A DNA stretch of 64,000 nucleotides from Barnesiella viscericola DSM 18177 (GCF_000512915.1 NZ_CP007034.1:2294001-2358000); one strand, 5' to 3'. Counted from the stretch's first letter, positions 25,260 to 33,899 are shown. The notes: generated from the letters alone by a model not told the origin. Program-made: numbers and translations.

Positions 25260-25946
25260 TTACCATAAATATCCTATTGAGATGCTCAACTCGTTGATGG
25301 CTCGGGAGAGTTTTACCTGTCCCGTGGTGTTGTCGAGCCCGATGTTGAACGACTGGTCTTTCGAGTTGCGTATGCAGTAGGCATACCGGAAGTCGATGTA
25401 GAGGTGTCCGATGGTGGTGCTCAATCCGCCCACGGCATAGAACGAGAAGCTGTTGGGCTTGTCGTTGTAGACCAGGTTGCGCGACACGTTGCCCGAGGTG
25501 TTGATGCGGCTGGTCTCGTTGCAGATGTAGGAGACGCGGGGCCCGGCAAAGAGGTTCATCAGGAAAGGCCCGTGCTTGGTGATGTTGTAGCCGTAGAGCA
25601 CGGGAACATCGACGGCGTAGGCCGAGGTGTTGATCTTGTCCAGCCCGTGGTCGGGGTTGTAGAGCCGCGTGTGCGACTGGTGCATGCCTACCTCCAACTG
25701 TATGTAGTGGCGCTTGATGTTGTACCGGCCAATGAAGGAACCTGTGAGTCCCAAACTTGACTCTGAGTCGGACTCGTCGACAGGGGTGCCGTCGAGCGAC
25801 ATGTGACGTATGTCGACCAGCGGAGCATTCACGCCGAGTCTGATACCCCAGTTGAACCGCTTGCTCACGTTCAGTTCCTTGACTTGGGCTTGCGTGGCGA
25901 GGGCAAACGACAGGGCGATGCAGATAGCCGGGACCAGTCTCTTCAT
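25260..25946 (-). CDS. outer-membrane beta-barrel protein
   Basis: A 228-residue protein starting at ATG 25946 with a signal peptide (KRLVPAICIALSFALATQAQ) and repeated amphipathic strands (FNWGIRLGVNAPLVDIRHMS, YIQLEVGMHQSH, FSFYAVGGLSTTIGHLYIDF), ending in an aromatic residue (ISIGYLW). It fits the PorT-like outer membrane barrels. The frame extends upstream to 26405 through the flavin reductase gene; that extension is a shadow. It begins 5 bases after the flavin reductase stop, so it is translated from the pyr-glyA operon, an unexpected place for an envelope protein. Function unknown. Confidence 0.8.
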   Translation of the reverse strand: MKRLVPAICIALSFALATQAQVKELNVSKRFNWGIRLGVNAPLVDIRHMSLDGTPVDESDSESSLGLTGSFIGRYNIKRHYIQLEVGMHQSHTRLYNPDHGLDKINTSAYAVDVPVLYGYNITKHGPFLMNLFAGPRVSYICNETSRINTSGNVSRNLVYNDKPNSFSFYAVGGLSTTIGHLYIDFRYAYCIRNSKDQSFNIGLDNTTGQVKLSRAINELSISIGYLW

Positions 25947-25951
25947 GCGCG

Positions 25952-26521
25952 TTACTTGTTTTTCTTTTGAACCGACCAGCCGAATTTCCCTATCTCGCGC
26001 CCCATTTCGTAGTAGTGTCCGTGCGAGTAGACCAGTAGGTTGGCCTTCTGCATGTCGAAGGCACCGGTGGCGGGGTCGATGTACTTGTCGTCGGCCAGCA
26101 GGTTGACCACGTCGGCGATAAACATGTCGTGCGACCCCAGGCGGACAATCTCGCGGGCCTTGCACTCGATGCAGAGGGGCGACTCTTCGACGTAGGGTGC
26201 CTGTACGATTTGGGCTTTGCGGGGGGTGAGCCCCGTCTGCTCGAACTTGTTGTAGTTCTTTCCCGAGTTGACGCCGCACCAGTCGGTGGCACGAGCCATG
26301 CCGACCGTAGTGAGGTTGATGACAAACTCCATGTTCTTGCGCAGAATCTCGTAGGAGTATCGCTCGGGACGTATCGAGACGTAGCACATGGGCGGATTGG
26401 TGCATATCGTTCCCACCCAGCTGACGGTGAGCAGGTTGTACTCATCGGGGGTGCTGCCGCAACTCACCAGTACGGCGGGCAGCGGGTAGATGGTGGTCCC
26501 GGGTTTCCAGTTCTGTTTCAT
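25952..26521 (-). CDS. flavin reductase family protein (FMN-binding split barrel)
   Basis: A 189-residue protein of the DIM6/NTAB flavin reductase family, which binds FMN and usually passes electrons from NAD(P)H. Typical features are PLPAVLVSCG at the start, LTVSWVGTICTNPPMCYVSI (FMN-contacting region) and FVINLTTVG. It starts 13 bases after the pyrI stop. Its physiological substrate is unknown. Confidence 0.85.
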   Translation of the reverse strand: MKQNWKPGTTIYPLPAVLVSCGSTPDEYNLLTVSWVGTICTNPPMCYVSIRPERYSYEILRKNMEFVINLTTVGMARATDWCGVNSGKNYNKFEQTGLTPRKAQIVQAPYVEESPLCIECKAREIVRLGSHDMFIADVVNLLADDKYIDPATGAFDMQKANLLVYSHGHYYEMGREIGKFGWSVQKKNK

Positions 26522-26534
26522 ATCGGGGCTGGGG

Positions 26535-26996
26535 TTAGCAGATTTCTATTTCGTCTTTCGATACCGAGCGCTCGCAGTAGTGGCACTTGACCTGAATGTT
26601 CACCTTGTCGGTCACGTGGAAGATGGTCTCCATCGGCTCGTTGTTGGTGATGCACTTGGGGTTGTTGCAGCGAATGATACCATGCACTACGTCGGGGAGC
26701 GATACCTTGTATTTCTCGGTCACCTGGTAGTCGTGAATAATATTGATCTGGGCTTCGGGAGCCACCAGGGCAATCTTGTTCAGTTCCTCTTCCTTGAAGA
26801 AGCAGTCGGCCACCTTGATGATACCCTTCCGGCCTATTTTCTTGCTGACCAGATTGTTGCCGATGGTTATGCTGTTGGGACAGTTTTCGAGACCCAGGAT
26901 AGAGACCACCTTGAAAAGCTGGTTCGAGGGAATGTGGTCGATCACCGTTCCGTTTTCGAGGGCTGCTACTTTTAATTCTTTCTTTTCGACGTTCAT
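26535..26996 (-). CDS. pyrI: aspartate carbamoyltransferase regulatory subunit
   Basis: A 153-residue regulatory chain that binds CTP/ATP and assembles with PyrB into the allosteric holoenzyme. The N-terminal NGTVIDHIPSNQLFKVV motif is the nucleotide-binding start of PyrI, and the C-terminal zinc domain has four cysteines (IRCNNPKC and KCHYC). ATG at 26996 is preferred to the TTG at 27005. It follows pyrB by 22 bases. Its presence means feedback control at the enzyme level is available besides any transcriptional control in the leader. Confidence 0.95.
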   Translation of the reverse strand: MNVEKKELKVAALENGTVIDHIPSNQLFKVVSILGLENCPNSITIGNNLVSKKIGRKGIIKVADCFFKEEELNKIALVAPEAQINIIHDYQVTEKYKVSLPDVVHGIIRCNNPKCITNNEPMETIFHVTDKVNIQVKCHYCERSVSKDEIEIC

Positions 26997-27018
26997 GATT
27001 TTCAAAATGGTGAGGGGG

Positions 27019-27933
27019 TTAAACTTCGATTCCTAATACTTTGCAGATGATGGCCTGCCGGGCATACAGTCCGTTTTTGGCCTGTTGGAAATAGTAGGCC
27101 TTGGGGTTGCTGTCGACGTCGTAGGAAATTTCGTTGACACGGGGCAGGGGGTGCAGCACCCGCAGGTTCTCCTTGCTGTGTTCGAGCATGCTGTTGCGCA
27201 AGGTGTAGACGTTCTTTACCTTTTCATACTCCATGAGGTCGGTGAACCGCTCGCGTTGCACGCGGGTCATGTACAGAATATCGGCCTGGTTGATGACCTC
27301 CTCGGAAAACTCGGTGTGCTCGTAGTAGGGTATGTGGTGTTGCTCGCAGAAGATTTTGTATTCGATGGGCATCTTCAACTCGTCGGGGGCGACGAAGTGG
27401 AAGGTGGGGTTGAAATGCGACATGGCCATGAGCAGCGAGTGGACCGTGCGGCCATATTTCAGGTCGCCCACCATCGTGATGTTCAGGTTCGAGAGCGTGC
27501 CTTGTGTCTTGTAGATCGAGTAGAGGTCGAGCATCGTCTGCGACGGGTGCTGGTTGGCACCGTCGCCGGCGTTGATGACGGGTACCGACGAGATTTCGGA
27601 GGCGTAGCGGGCCGCCCCTTCGAGGTGGTGGCGCATGATAATCAGGTCGACATAGTTGCTCACCATCATGATGGTGTCTTTCAAGGTCTCGCCCTTCGAC
27701 GAGCTGGTAGTGCTGGCGTCGGAAAATCCGATTACTCTCCCTCCCAGCCGGTTGACAGCCGTCTCAAAACTGAGCCGCGTGCGGGTGGAGGGCTCGAAAA
27801 AGAGCGTGGCCACCACTTTGCCTTCCAGTAGTCTCTGATTGGGGTTGGCCTCGAATCGGCTTGCTTTTTGGAGCAGGTCCAGAATTTCTTCTTTTGAAAA
27901 ATCGGTAATAGATACTAAACTCTCACGTTTCAT
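27019..27933 (-). CDS. pyrB: aspartate carbamoyltransferase catalytic subunit
   Basis: A 304-residue enzyme joining carbamoyl phosphate and aspartate, the first committed step of pyrimidine synthesis. The carbamoyl-phosphate site [13 protein letters not shown] has STRTR at residues 49-53, and [16 protein letters not shown] and HPLPRVNEI complete the family pattern. ATG at 27933 is chosen because the protein then starts [12 protein letters not shown] as in relatives. The frame is open upstream to 28005, but that part overlaps a terminator-like hairpin in the leader. It is the first gene of pyrB-pyrI-flavin reductase-barrel-glyA. Confidence 0.96.
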   Translation of the reverse strand: MKRESLVSITDFSKEEILDLLQKASRFEANPNQRLLEGKVVATLFFEPSTRTRLSFETAVNRLGGRVIGFSDASTTSSSKGETLKDTIMMVSNYVDLIIMRHHLEGAARYASEISSVPVINAGDGANQHPSQTMLDLYSIYKTQGTLSNLNITMVGDLKYGRTVHSLLMAMSHFNPTFHFVAPDELKMPIEYKIFCEQHHIPYYEHTEFSEEVINQADILYMTRVQRERFTDLMEYEKVKNVYTLRNSMLEHSKENLRVLHPLPRVNEISYDVDSNPKAYYFQQAKNGLYARQAIICKVLGIEV

Positions 27934-27977
27934 CGTCGGTATGATTTGTTTATAGGTTACAAATGCGGTTGTCAACG

Positions 27978-28013
27978 AAAAAGCCAACACGACAATGACT
28001 GTCACGCTGGCTT
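27978..28013 (-). promoter_or_regulatory. candidate transcription attenuator in the pyrB leader
   Basis: On the minus strand a 14-bp stem with three G-U pairs (arm AAGCCAGCGTGACA at 28013-28000, loop GTCAT, arm TGTCGTGTTGGCTT at 27994-27981) runs directly into TTTTT (27982-27978). No gene ends upstream on this strand, so the hairpin is not a normal gene terminator; it lies between the pyrB promoter and the pyrB ATG. A 30-codon frame ends one base before it. This layout resembles the pyrBI attenuator of enteric bacteria. Confidence 0.6.
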
Positions 28014-28014
28014 G

Positions 28015-28107
28015 CTATTCGGTTGGTGTGGACGGGAACATGCGCTCGGGCATCTCGTGGAAATGCCTTTGCAATAATGGATTATATGTATCTTCCCGCC
28101 ACTTCAT
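28015..28107 (-). CDS. possible pyrBI leader peptide (30 residues)
   Basis: ATG at 28107 lies about 10 bases after the -7 box of the pyrB promoter, so the mRNA would be nearly leaderless. The frame begins MKWREDTYNPLLQRHF, has 30 codons and stops with TAG at 28017-28015, one base before the attenuator stem. A ribosome reaching this stop would cover the 5' arm of the hairpin and favour read-through into pyrB. Known precedent: the E. coli pyrL leader, of different sequence and 44 residues. Chance cannot be excluded without comparison to relatives. Confidence 0.35.
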   Translation of the reverse strand: MKWREDTYNPLLQRHFHEMPERMFPSTPTE

Positions 28108-28116
28108 TTGGTTAAG

Positions 28117-28147
28117 CAAAGATAGTAAAAAAAGGGCGAAAGCCAAA
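28117..28147 (-). promoter_or_regulatory. promoter of the pyrBI-glyA operon
   Basis: On the minus strand TTTG at 28147-28144 and TATCTTTG at 28124-28117, spaced 19 bases: a near-ideal match. The predicted transcript start near 28110 leaves a leader of about 175 bases before pyrB. Confidence 0.75.
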
Positions 28148-28203
28148 GTGTTTAGCCATAAAAAATATTCTTTATAAATCTGCAATATGCAGGCGAATGA
28201 AAT

Positions 28204-28220
28204 ATATTTGCTACCTTTGC
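28204..28220 (+). promoter_or_regulatory. two overlapping -7 elements for the class A PBP gene
   Basis: TATATTTG (28204-28211) and TACCTTTG (28213-28220) lie 74-90 bases before the ATG. No clear -33 motif is visible for either. Confidence 0.4.
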
Positions 28221-28293
28221 TTTGCGAATTGGCTTTAAAGGATTTACCGGGCATGTCCCCGATGCCTGAAACGCCGCAGAGAACAGGAAAGTA

Positions 28294-30660
28294 ATGAAAG
28301 TGGATAGGATTAAAAAAGCGTTCGGAGATACCTCTCGCGTGATTAAATATATGTGGATTGCCTTCGGTGCCCTGGTGGTATTGGCGGTGATTGCCTTTGC
28401 CATGATTGCCTGGGGGTGGATTGGCTATATGCCGCCCATCGAGGATATGGAGAATCCCAAGGACAAGTTTGCCTCGGAAATCTATTCGTCCGACATGGAG
28501 GTATTGGGCCGTTTCTACCAGAGCAAGAGCAATCGGGTGTATGTGCACTACGACGAAATATCGCCCTACCTGGTCAATGCCCTTATCGCCACCGAGGATA
28601 TTCGTTTCAAGGATCACTCGGGTATCGATGTAAAGGCGCTGTTCAGGGCCTTCATCAAGCGGGGCCTTCTCTTCCAGAAGAGTGCCGGCGGCGGCAGTAC
28701 CATCACCCAGCAGCTGGCCAAGTTGCTCTATTCGCCCAGTGCCGACAATATCGTGGAGCGTCTTTTCCAGAAGCCGCAGGAGTGGGTCATTGCCGTGCAG
28801 CTCGAACGGTTCTACACCAAGGAAGAGATTGTGAACATGTATCTCAACCATTTCGATTTCCTCAACAATGCGGTGGGTATCCAGTCGGCCGCCTACATCT
28901 ATTTTCACACCACCCCCGACAAATTGAAAATCGAGGAGGCCGCCACGCTGGTGGGCATGTGCAAGAACCCCTCGTATTACAATCCGCGCCGTTTCAACGA
29001 GCGTACCCGCGGCCGTCGCAACACGGTGCTGGACCAGATGTATAAGGCTAAATACATTACCAAGGCCGAACGCGACTCGTTGCAGGCTCTGCCGCTGGAA
29101 CTGCACTACACGCGAGTTGACCACAAGGAGGGGTTGGCTCCCTATTTCAGAGAGCAGCTGCGGTTGATGATGACCGCCAAGAAACCCGTGCGGTCGGACT
29201 ATCGCGGCTGGGAAGCGCAACAGTTTGTCGACGACTCCATCGCCTGGGCCACCAATCCGCTGTATGGCTGGTGCGAGAAGAATCGCAAGGCCGACGGCTC
29301 GAAATACAACATCTATACCGACGGACTCAAAATCTATACCACCATCGACTCGCGCATGCAGCGCTATGCCGAGGAGGCTGTCGAGGAGCACTTGGGTCAC
29401 TACCTGCAACCCCGCTTCTTTGCCGAGAAGAAGGGTCGCAGCTACGCTCCCTTCTCCCGCAGCATTACCAAGGAGGAGCGGGAGGCCATTCTCGACCGGG
29501 CCATGAAACAGTCCGACCGCTATCGCTCGATGAAACAGTCGGGCGTGAGCGAGGAGAAAATCAAGCAGGCCTTCCAGACTCCGGTCGAGATGCAGGTATT
29601 CTCCTACGACGGCATGATCGACACGATTATGTCGCCCATGGATTCGATTCGCTATCAGAAGTCGTTCCTGCGCACGGGCTTCATGTCGATGGACCCCCAT
29701 ACCGGGCATGTAAAGGCCTATGTGGGCGGCCCCGATTTTGAACATTTCCAATACAACATGGTGTCGGTGGGACGTCGGCAAATCGGGTCGACCGTGAAGC
29801 CCTTCCTCTACACCCTGGCCATGGAAGAGGGTTTCACCCCCTGCGATATGTTCCTGAACGAGCAGCCCACGCTCATCACCGAGACCGGGCAGGCCTGGTC
29901 GCCCCGCAACTCGTCAAAGGCGAGGGTAGGCGAGATGGTGACGTTGCGCTGGGGGTTGGCCAACTCGAACAACTGGATTTCGGCCCGGTTGATGGATAAA
30001 CTCTCGCCCTCGTCGCTGGCCCGGCTCATGCACTCGTTTGGAATCAAGAATAAAATCGACGAGGTGGTCTCGCTCTGTCTGGGACCGGTCGATGTATCGG
30101 TCGAGGAGATGGTGACGGCCTACACGGCATTCTCGAACAAAGGGGTGCGGGTCGACCCCCTCTATGTCACACGCATAGAAGACAACTTGGGCAATGTCAT
30201 CTCTGAGTTCTCCCCTTCGATGACCGAGGTGTTCAGCGAGCAGGCCTACTACCGCATCTTACCCATGTTGCGTGACGTAATCGACCACGGAACCGGCGGC
30301 CGTGTGCGCTATCGCTACGGTATCACGGCTCCCATGGGAGGCAAGACGGGTACGACCAACAACAACTCCGACGGTTGGTTCATGGGCTTTACCCCCGACT
30401 TGGTTTCGGGCGTGTGGGTAGGCGGCGAGGATCGGTCGATACACTTCGACGGCATGGCCGACGGACAGGGTGCCAGCATGGCCCTGCCCATCTACGGACT
30501 CTATATGCAGAAGGTCTATGCCGATCCCGAGTTGGGCTATTCGCAGACGAGCGATTTTGAAATACCGGCCGAATATGCCGATCCGTGCAGCGGTGGTTCG
30601 TATGTGGAAGAGCCGGTGCAAGCGCCTCCGATGGAGAGCATCGAGGGTATATTCGATTGA
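28294..30660 (+). CDS. class A penicillin-binding protein (PBP1A-like, bifunctional)
   Basis: A 788-residue bifunctional peptidoglycan synthase. One N-terminal membrane helix (residues about 20-45) anchors it in the inner membrane. The GT51 glycosyltransferase domain shows ATEDIRFKDHSGID and GGGSTITQQLAKLLYS. The transpeptidase domain shows S-T-V-K near residue 499 (the acylated Ser), SNN in GLANSNNWIS, and KTGTT near 683. All catalytic motifs are intact. It is transcribed divergently from the pyrBI operon and ends at a strong terminator (30683-30710). Multiple PBP1 paralogues are common in this group, so the exact name is left open. Confidence 0.93.
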   Translation: MKVDRIKKAFGDTSRVIKYMWIAFGALVVLAVIAFAMIAWGWIGYMPPIEDMENPKDKFASEIYSSDMEVLGRFYQSKSNRVYVHYDEISPYLVNALIATEDIRFKDHSGIDVKALFRAFIKRGLLFQKSAGGGSTITQQLAKLLYSPSADNIVERLFQKPQEWVIAVQLERFYTKEEIVNMYLNHFDFLNNAVGIQSAAYIYFHTTPDKLKIEEAATLVGMCKNPSYYNPRRFNERTRGRRNTVLDQMYKAKYITKAERDSLQALPLELHYTRVDHKEGLAPYFREQLRLMMTAKKPVRSDYRGWEAQQFVDDSIAWATNPLYGWCEKNRKADGSKYNIYTDGLKIYTTIDSRMQRYAEEAVEEHLGHYLQPRFFAEKKGRSYAPFSRSITKEEREAILDRAMKQSDRYRSMKQSGVSEEKIKQAFQTPVEMQVFSYDGMIDTIMSPMDSIRYQKSFLRTGFMSMDPHTGHVKAYVGGPDFEHFQYNMVSVGRRQIGSTVKPFLYTLAMEEGFTPCDMFLNEQPTLITETGQAWSPRNSSKARVGEMVTLRWGLANSNNWISARLMDKLSPSSLARLMHSFGIKNKIDEVVSLCLGPVDVSVEEMVTAYTAFSNKGVRVDPLYVTRIEDNLGNVISEFSPSMTEVFSEQAYYRILPMLRDVIDHGTGGRVRYRYGITAPMGGKTGTTNNNSDGWFMGFTPDLVSGVWVGGEDRSIHFDGMADGQGASMALPIYGLYMQKVYADPELGYSQTSDFEIPAEYADPCSGGSYVEEPVQAPPMESIEGIFD

Positions 30661-30682
30661 TTGATAAAAGGCTATTAAACAG

Positions 30683-30710
30683 TTAGGGGCGAAGTCTTCT
30701 CCGCCCCTAA
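30683..30710. terminator. terminator after the class A PBP gene
   Basis: TTAGGGGCG pairs with CGCCCCTAA around a 10-base loop, followed by TTGTTTTTTT on the plus strand. The facing cpsB-like gene ends at 30738 and may use it too. Confidence 0.85.
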
Positions 30711-30737
30711 TTGTTTTTTTATTACCACCTCGCGCCT

Positions 30738-31469
30738 TTACAGCGTATCGTTTTTGAGTTGAATTCCCTTGATGTGTTTGACAAAGTCCTTGCTGGTCAA
30801 ATATTTGCCCAGGTACAGGGCGTGGTTGCTGTTGTGCATGTCGCTGCCCAGGTAGTCGACCAGATGTTTTGCAACCAGCCATTCGGCAGCCTCTCTCGAC
30901 GACTTGTTGTAGTAACCGGCGAGAGAGAGCAGGTTGACTTGAAATTCACACCCGTGGTCGTGCAGCTCCTGATAGATTTTTTTATCCGCGGAATAGTAGG
31001 CATATCGCTCGGGGTGGGCCAGGATAGGCGCGTATCCTTTCAGTTGCAAGTCGAAGATGAGCTCCTTGATATTCCAGAAAGGTTGCAGAAAGGAGTTCTC
31101 GATGAGGATATGGTTGCCCGGCATGGGCATGATTTCGTTGCGTTGCAGCAGGTTCAGGAAATTGTCGTCCATGCGGTATTCGGCCGAATAGCTCAGTTGT
31201 ATTCCGATTTCTCCAAATTCGGGCTCACGGGTGAGCCGCTCGTAGGCATCGCCCACCGTTTGCGGGGTGTTTTCAAACGTGGCTTCGGTCACGTGAGGGG
31301 TGGCAATCACCTTTTCGATGCCCCATTCATGTACTTGCCGCAGCAGCGGCAAGGCGTGTTCGGTGTCGGGAGCCCCGTCGTCGATTCCCGGTAACAGGTG
31401 GCAGTGAACCTCTGTTGTATAGGGGAATAGGGGTTTGGGAGCCGTTGTCTTATGAAAGAAATTAAACAT
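30738..31469 (-). CDS. PHP-family tyrosine-protein phosphatase (CpsB/CapC-like)
   Basis: A 243-residue metal-dependent phosphatase of the PHP family. The metal-binding motif TEVHCHLLPGIDDG at the N terminus is diagnostic, with further ligands in VIATPHVTE, HILIENSFL, LAHPERYAYY and GSDMHNSNH. In other bacteria CpsB dephosphorylates the tyrosine kinase that controls capsule and exopolysaccharide export. No kinase or capsule locus is in the window. Cytoplasmic; its own promoter lies about 32 bases upstream. Confidence 0.85.
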   Translation of the reverse strand: MFNFFHKTTAPKPLFPYTTEVHCHLLPGIDDGAPDTEHALPLLRQVHEWGIEKVIATPHVTEATFENTPQTVGDAYERLTREPEFGEIGIQLSYSAEYRMDDNFLNLLQRNEIMPMPGNHILIENSFLQPFWNIKELIFDLQLKGYAPILAHPERYAYYSADKKIYQELHDHGCEFQVNLLSLAGYYNKSSREAAEWLVAKHLVDYLGSDMHNSNHALYLGKYLTSKDFVKHIKGIQLKNDTL

Positions 31470-31500
31470 ATGAAAACGGAATAAAGTTTCATTTACCCGA

Positions 31501-31508
31501 CAAAAGTA
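31501..31508 (-). promoter_or_regulatory. -7 element of the CpsB-like phosphatase gene
   Basis: TACTTTTG on the minus strand, 32 bases before the ATG at 31469. The -33 region is not clear. It faces the oadA-like promoter, and the two lie within 50 bases. Confidence 0.4.
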
Positions 31509-31518
31509 CGCTTTTTCC

Positions 31519-31549
31519 TTTGATAATAAGTTAAATAATATTATATTTG
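31519..31549 (+). promoter_or_regulatory. promoter of the OadA-like gene
   Basis: TTTG at 31519-31522 and TATATTTG at 31542-31549, spaced 19 bases; leader about 50 bases. Confidence 0.7.
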
Positions 31550-31604
31550 TATGATTAAATCATGTAATGTAGAAAAATAGTAACACCTATTAAATCAGAT
31601 TGCT

Positions 31605-33461
31605 ATGCCAAAAAAATTGAAAATTCGAGATCTTACCCTTCGTGATGGGCAACAATCTTTGTTCGCCACTCGTCTTACTCAGGAGCAGATAAATCGGGTA
31701 TTACCCTATTATAAGGATGCCGGTTTCTTTGCCATGGAAGTTTGGGGCGGTGCAGTACCCGATTCGGTGATGCGCTATTTGAACGAGAGTCCGTGGACTC
31801 GCCTCAAAACCATTAGCGATGCTATTGGTGGTGCTTCGTATTTGACCGCTCTTTCGCGTGGCCGCAATTTGTTTGGATACGCACCTTATCCCGATTCGGT
31901 ACTCGACGGATTCTACCGCGAGGCTGTTGCCAACGGCTTGGGAATCATGCGTATATTTGATGCCCTCAACGACTTGAACAACGTGAAATCGTCGGTCGAG
32001 AAGATAAATGCCGTGGGTGCCATCTCCGATGGTGCCGTGTGCTATACGGTCGACCCGCATTATACCATCACCTTTATGGATCGGGTGAAAGCCCTCTTCG
32101 GCAAGAAGTTGCCCAAGCCCATCTTTACCGATGAATACTTTGTAGAGAAGGCTCTCGGTTTTGAAAAGCTGGGTGCCAAGATGGTGACCTTGAAAGATAT
32201 GGCCGGTCTGGTTAATCCTGCCCGGGTGGCCTCGCTGATGCCGAAACTGAAAAAGGCCTTGAAGGTGCCCGTCGATTTCCACACCCACTGTACGCCTGGT
32301 TACGGTCTGGCCTCGTCGTTGATGGCTGTCATTCACGGGGTCGACATTCTCGATACCAACATCTGGTACTTTGGTGGCGGTTCGGCAGCTCCGGCTATCG
32401 AGTTGCTCTACATCTTCTGCCAGAAACTGGGTGTAGAGATGGAGGTCAACATGGCTGCCGTGAGCAAGATACGTGCCGAGTTGCTGGGTATCCGCCGCGA
32501 GTTGGCCGCTTACGACTTGAAGAAAGATGCCTTCCCCATCGCCTTCGACCCGCTTATCGACAAGTTGCCCGACAACATCGACAAACTCTTCGATACCGCT
32601 ATCGATGCCGCCAAGCGCAACGACGAGCCTGCTCTGCTCGATGCTTGCCACGCTATCGAAGACTATTTCGGATTCCCCAAACCCAACGAACTGGTGAAAG
32701 AGGCCGAGGTTCCCGGCGGTATGTACTCCAACATGGTGGCCCAGTTGAAGCAGCTCAAAGCCGAGCATGTGCTCGACGACGCCATGAAGTTGATTCCGAA
32801 GGTTCGTTCCGATGCCGGTTTGGTGCCTCTGGTTACGCCTACCAGCCAAATCGTAGGTAGCCAGGCCGTAAGTTGTGCCCTCGACCGTCTGAAAGGCAAC
32901 CCCGAATATACGACGGTTTCCAACCAGTTCAAAGCCTTGGTAAAAGGTGAGTACGGCAAGACCCCGGTTCCCGTCGATCCCAAATTCCGCGAGAAGATTA
33001 CCGGCAGTCCCGTTGAGACTCCCTATGACACCAACTCCTACAAAGCTCCCGAGAATCCCGTTCTGCCCGAGTTCGGTGGCGTGAAACTGGCCGAGAACGA
33101 GCAGGAGTATCTGTTGCTCGAACTCTTCCCCAACGTCGCTACCACCTATCTGAAAGGGGTACGTGCTGCCGAATACGAAGCCAAGAAACCGGCCGCCGAG
33201 GCTGTGAAGGAAGAGGTCAAGGAGGCTGCTCCCGTAGAGCCCATTACCGGTCCTACCATCGATGCTCCCATGGGAGGTAAGGTGGTTGAAATCAAGGTGA
33301 AAGCCGGTGACCAGGTGAAGAAGGACGACGTGGTGCTCGTGTATGAGGCCATGAAGATGGAGAACGATATTCTCTCGACCATGAACGGTACCGTGAAACG
33401 TGTTCTGGTAAAAGAGAACGACGTGGTAGGTACCAACGAACCGTTGATTGAGTTTGAATAA
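31605..33461 (+). CDS. oadA: biotin-dependent carboxyltransferase (oxaloacetate decarboxylase alpha / pyruvate carboxylase B type)
   Basis: A 618-residue protein with three parts. An HMGL-like carboxyltransferase domain (TLRDGQQSLFATR, metal ligands in VDFHTHCTPGYG, and KDMAGLV) is followed by the PYC_OADA conserved domain, and then by a Pro/Ala/Glu-rich linker (about 510-540) and a biotinyl domain with the biotin-accepting Lys584 in EAMKMEND. It moves CO2 between oxaloacetate/pyruvate and biotin. Neither the Na+-pumping beta/gamma subunits nor a biotin carboxylase gene lies next to it, so whether it works as a decarboxylase, a pyruvate carboxylase half, or with methylmalonyl-CoA components elsewhere cannot be told. 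Own promoter and terminator. Confidence 0.88.
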   Translation: MPKKLKIRDLTLRDGQQSLFATRLTQEQINRVLPYYKDAGFFAMEVWGGAVPDSVMRYLNESPWTRLKTISDAIGGASYLTALSRGRNLFGYAPYPDSVLDGFYREAVANGLGIMRIFDALNDLNNVKSSVEKINAVGAISDGAVCYTVDPHYTITFMDRVKALFGKKLPKPIFTDEYFVEKALGFEKLGAKMVTLKDMAGLVNPARVASLMPKLKKALKVPVDFHTHCTPGYGLASSLMAVIHGVDILDTNIWYFGGGSAAPAIELLYIFCQKLGVEMEVNMAAVSKIRAELLGIRRELAAYDLKKDAFPIAFDPLIDKLPDNIDKLFDTAIDAAKRNDEPALLDACHAIEDYFGFPKPNELVKEAEVPGGMYSNMVAQLKQLKAEHVLDDAMKLIPKVRSDAGLVPLVTPTSQIVGSQAVSCALDRLKGNPEYTTVSNQFKALVKGEYGKTPVPVDPKFREKITGSPVETPYDTNSYKAPENPVLPEFGGVKLAENEQEYLLLELFPNVATTYLKGVRAAEYEAKKPAAEAVKEEVKEAAPVEPITGPTIDAPMGGKVVEIKVKAGDQVKKDDVVLVYEAMKMENDILSTMNGTVKRVLVKENDVVGTNEPLIEFE

Positions 33462-33489
33462 GTCGCACGTGAAACGTGAAAAATAGAGC

Positions 33490-33520
33490 TCCGGCCGGTG
33501 CCATGAGGCATTCGGCCGGA
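33490..33520 (+). terminator. terminator of the OadA-like gene
   Basis: TCCGGCCG pairs with CGGCCGGA, with an inner TGCC/GGCA pairing, followed by CTTTTTTT. Confidence 0.9.
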
Positions 33521-33571
33521 CTTTTTTTAGAAAAAGTGGCGCAAATATTTTTCTAAATGGAAAGTTATCCC

Positions 33572-33579
33572 TACATTTG
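33572..33579 (+). promoter_or_regulatory. -7 element of rpmE2
   Basis: TACATTTG, about 70 bases before the L31 ATG. The upstream -33 match is weak. Confidence 0.4.
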
Positions 33580-33647
33580 CAAGCCATTACGAAAAAATCA
33601 CGCTACCAACGTGAACATTTGATAATATAATAAAAGACGATATAACA

Positions 33648-33899
33648 ATGAAAAAAGGAATCCATCCTGATAACTACCGTCCCGTAGTTTTCAAAGACAT
33701 GTCGAACGAAGAAATCTTTATCACCCGTTCAACCGTAGCCGCCAAAGAGACAATCGAAATTGATGGCGTTACCTATCCTTTGGTAAAGCTGGAAATCACC
33801 AGTTCTTCACACCCCTTCTTCACCGGTAAACAGAAACTCGTGGATACCGCAGGTCGTGTGGACAAGTTCATGAGCCGTTATGGCAATCGCAAGAAATAA
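33648..33899 (+). CDS. rpmE2: 50S ribosomal protein L31, type B
   Basis: An 83-residue ribosomal protein. [20 protein letters not shown] and [20 protein letters not shown] are the conserved L31 blocks. It has no CxxC pairs, so it is the zinc-independent type B form. Monocistronic, with a strong terminator at 33927-33954. Confidence 0.95.
   Translation: MKKGIHPDNYRPVVFKDMSNEEIFITRSTVAAKETIEIDGVTYPLVKLEITSSSHPFFTGKQKLVDTAGRVDKFMSRYGNRKK

Noticed and set aside
25947-26405. N-terminal extension of the barrel gene
   Set aside because: It lies on top of the flavin reductase in another frame and would remove the signal peptide from the N terminus.
28108-29781. Minus-strand frame of 588 codons opposite the class A PBP gene
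   Set aside because: Antisense shadow; only its last 30 codons, after the pyrB promoter, are considered as a leader frame.
31701-33587. 628-codon frame opposite the OadA-like gene
   Set aside because: Antisense shadow without domains.
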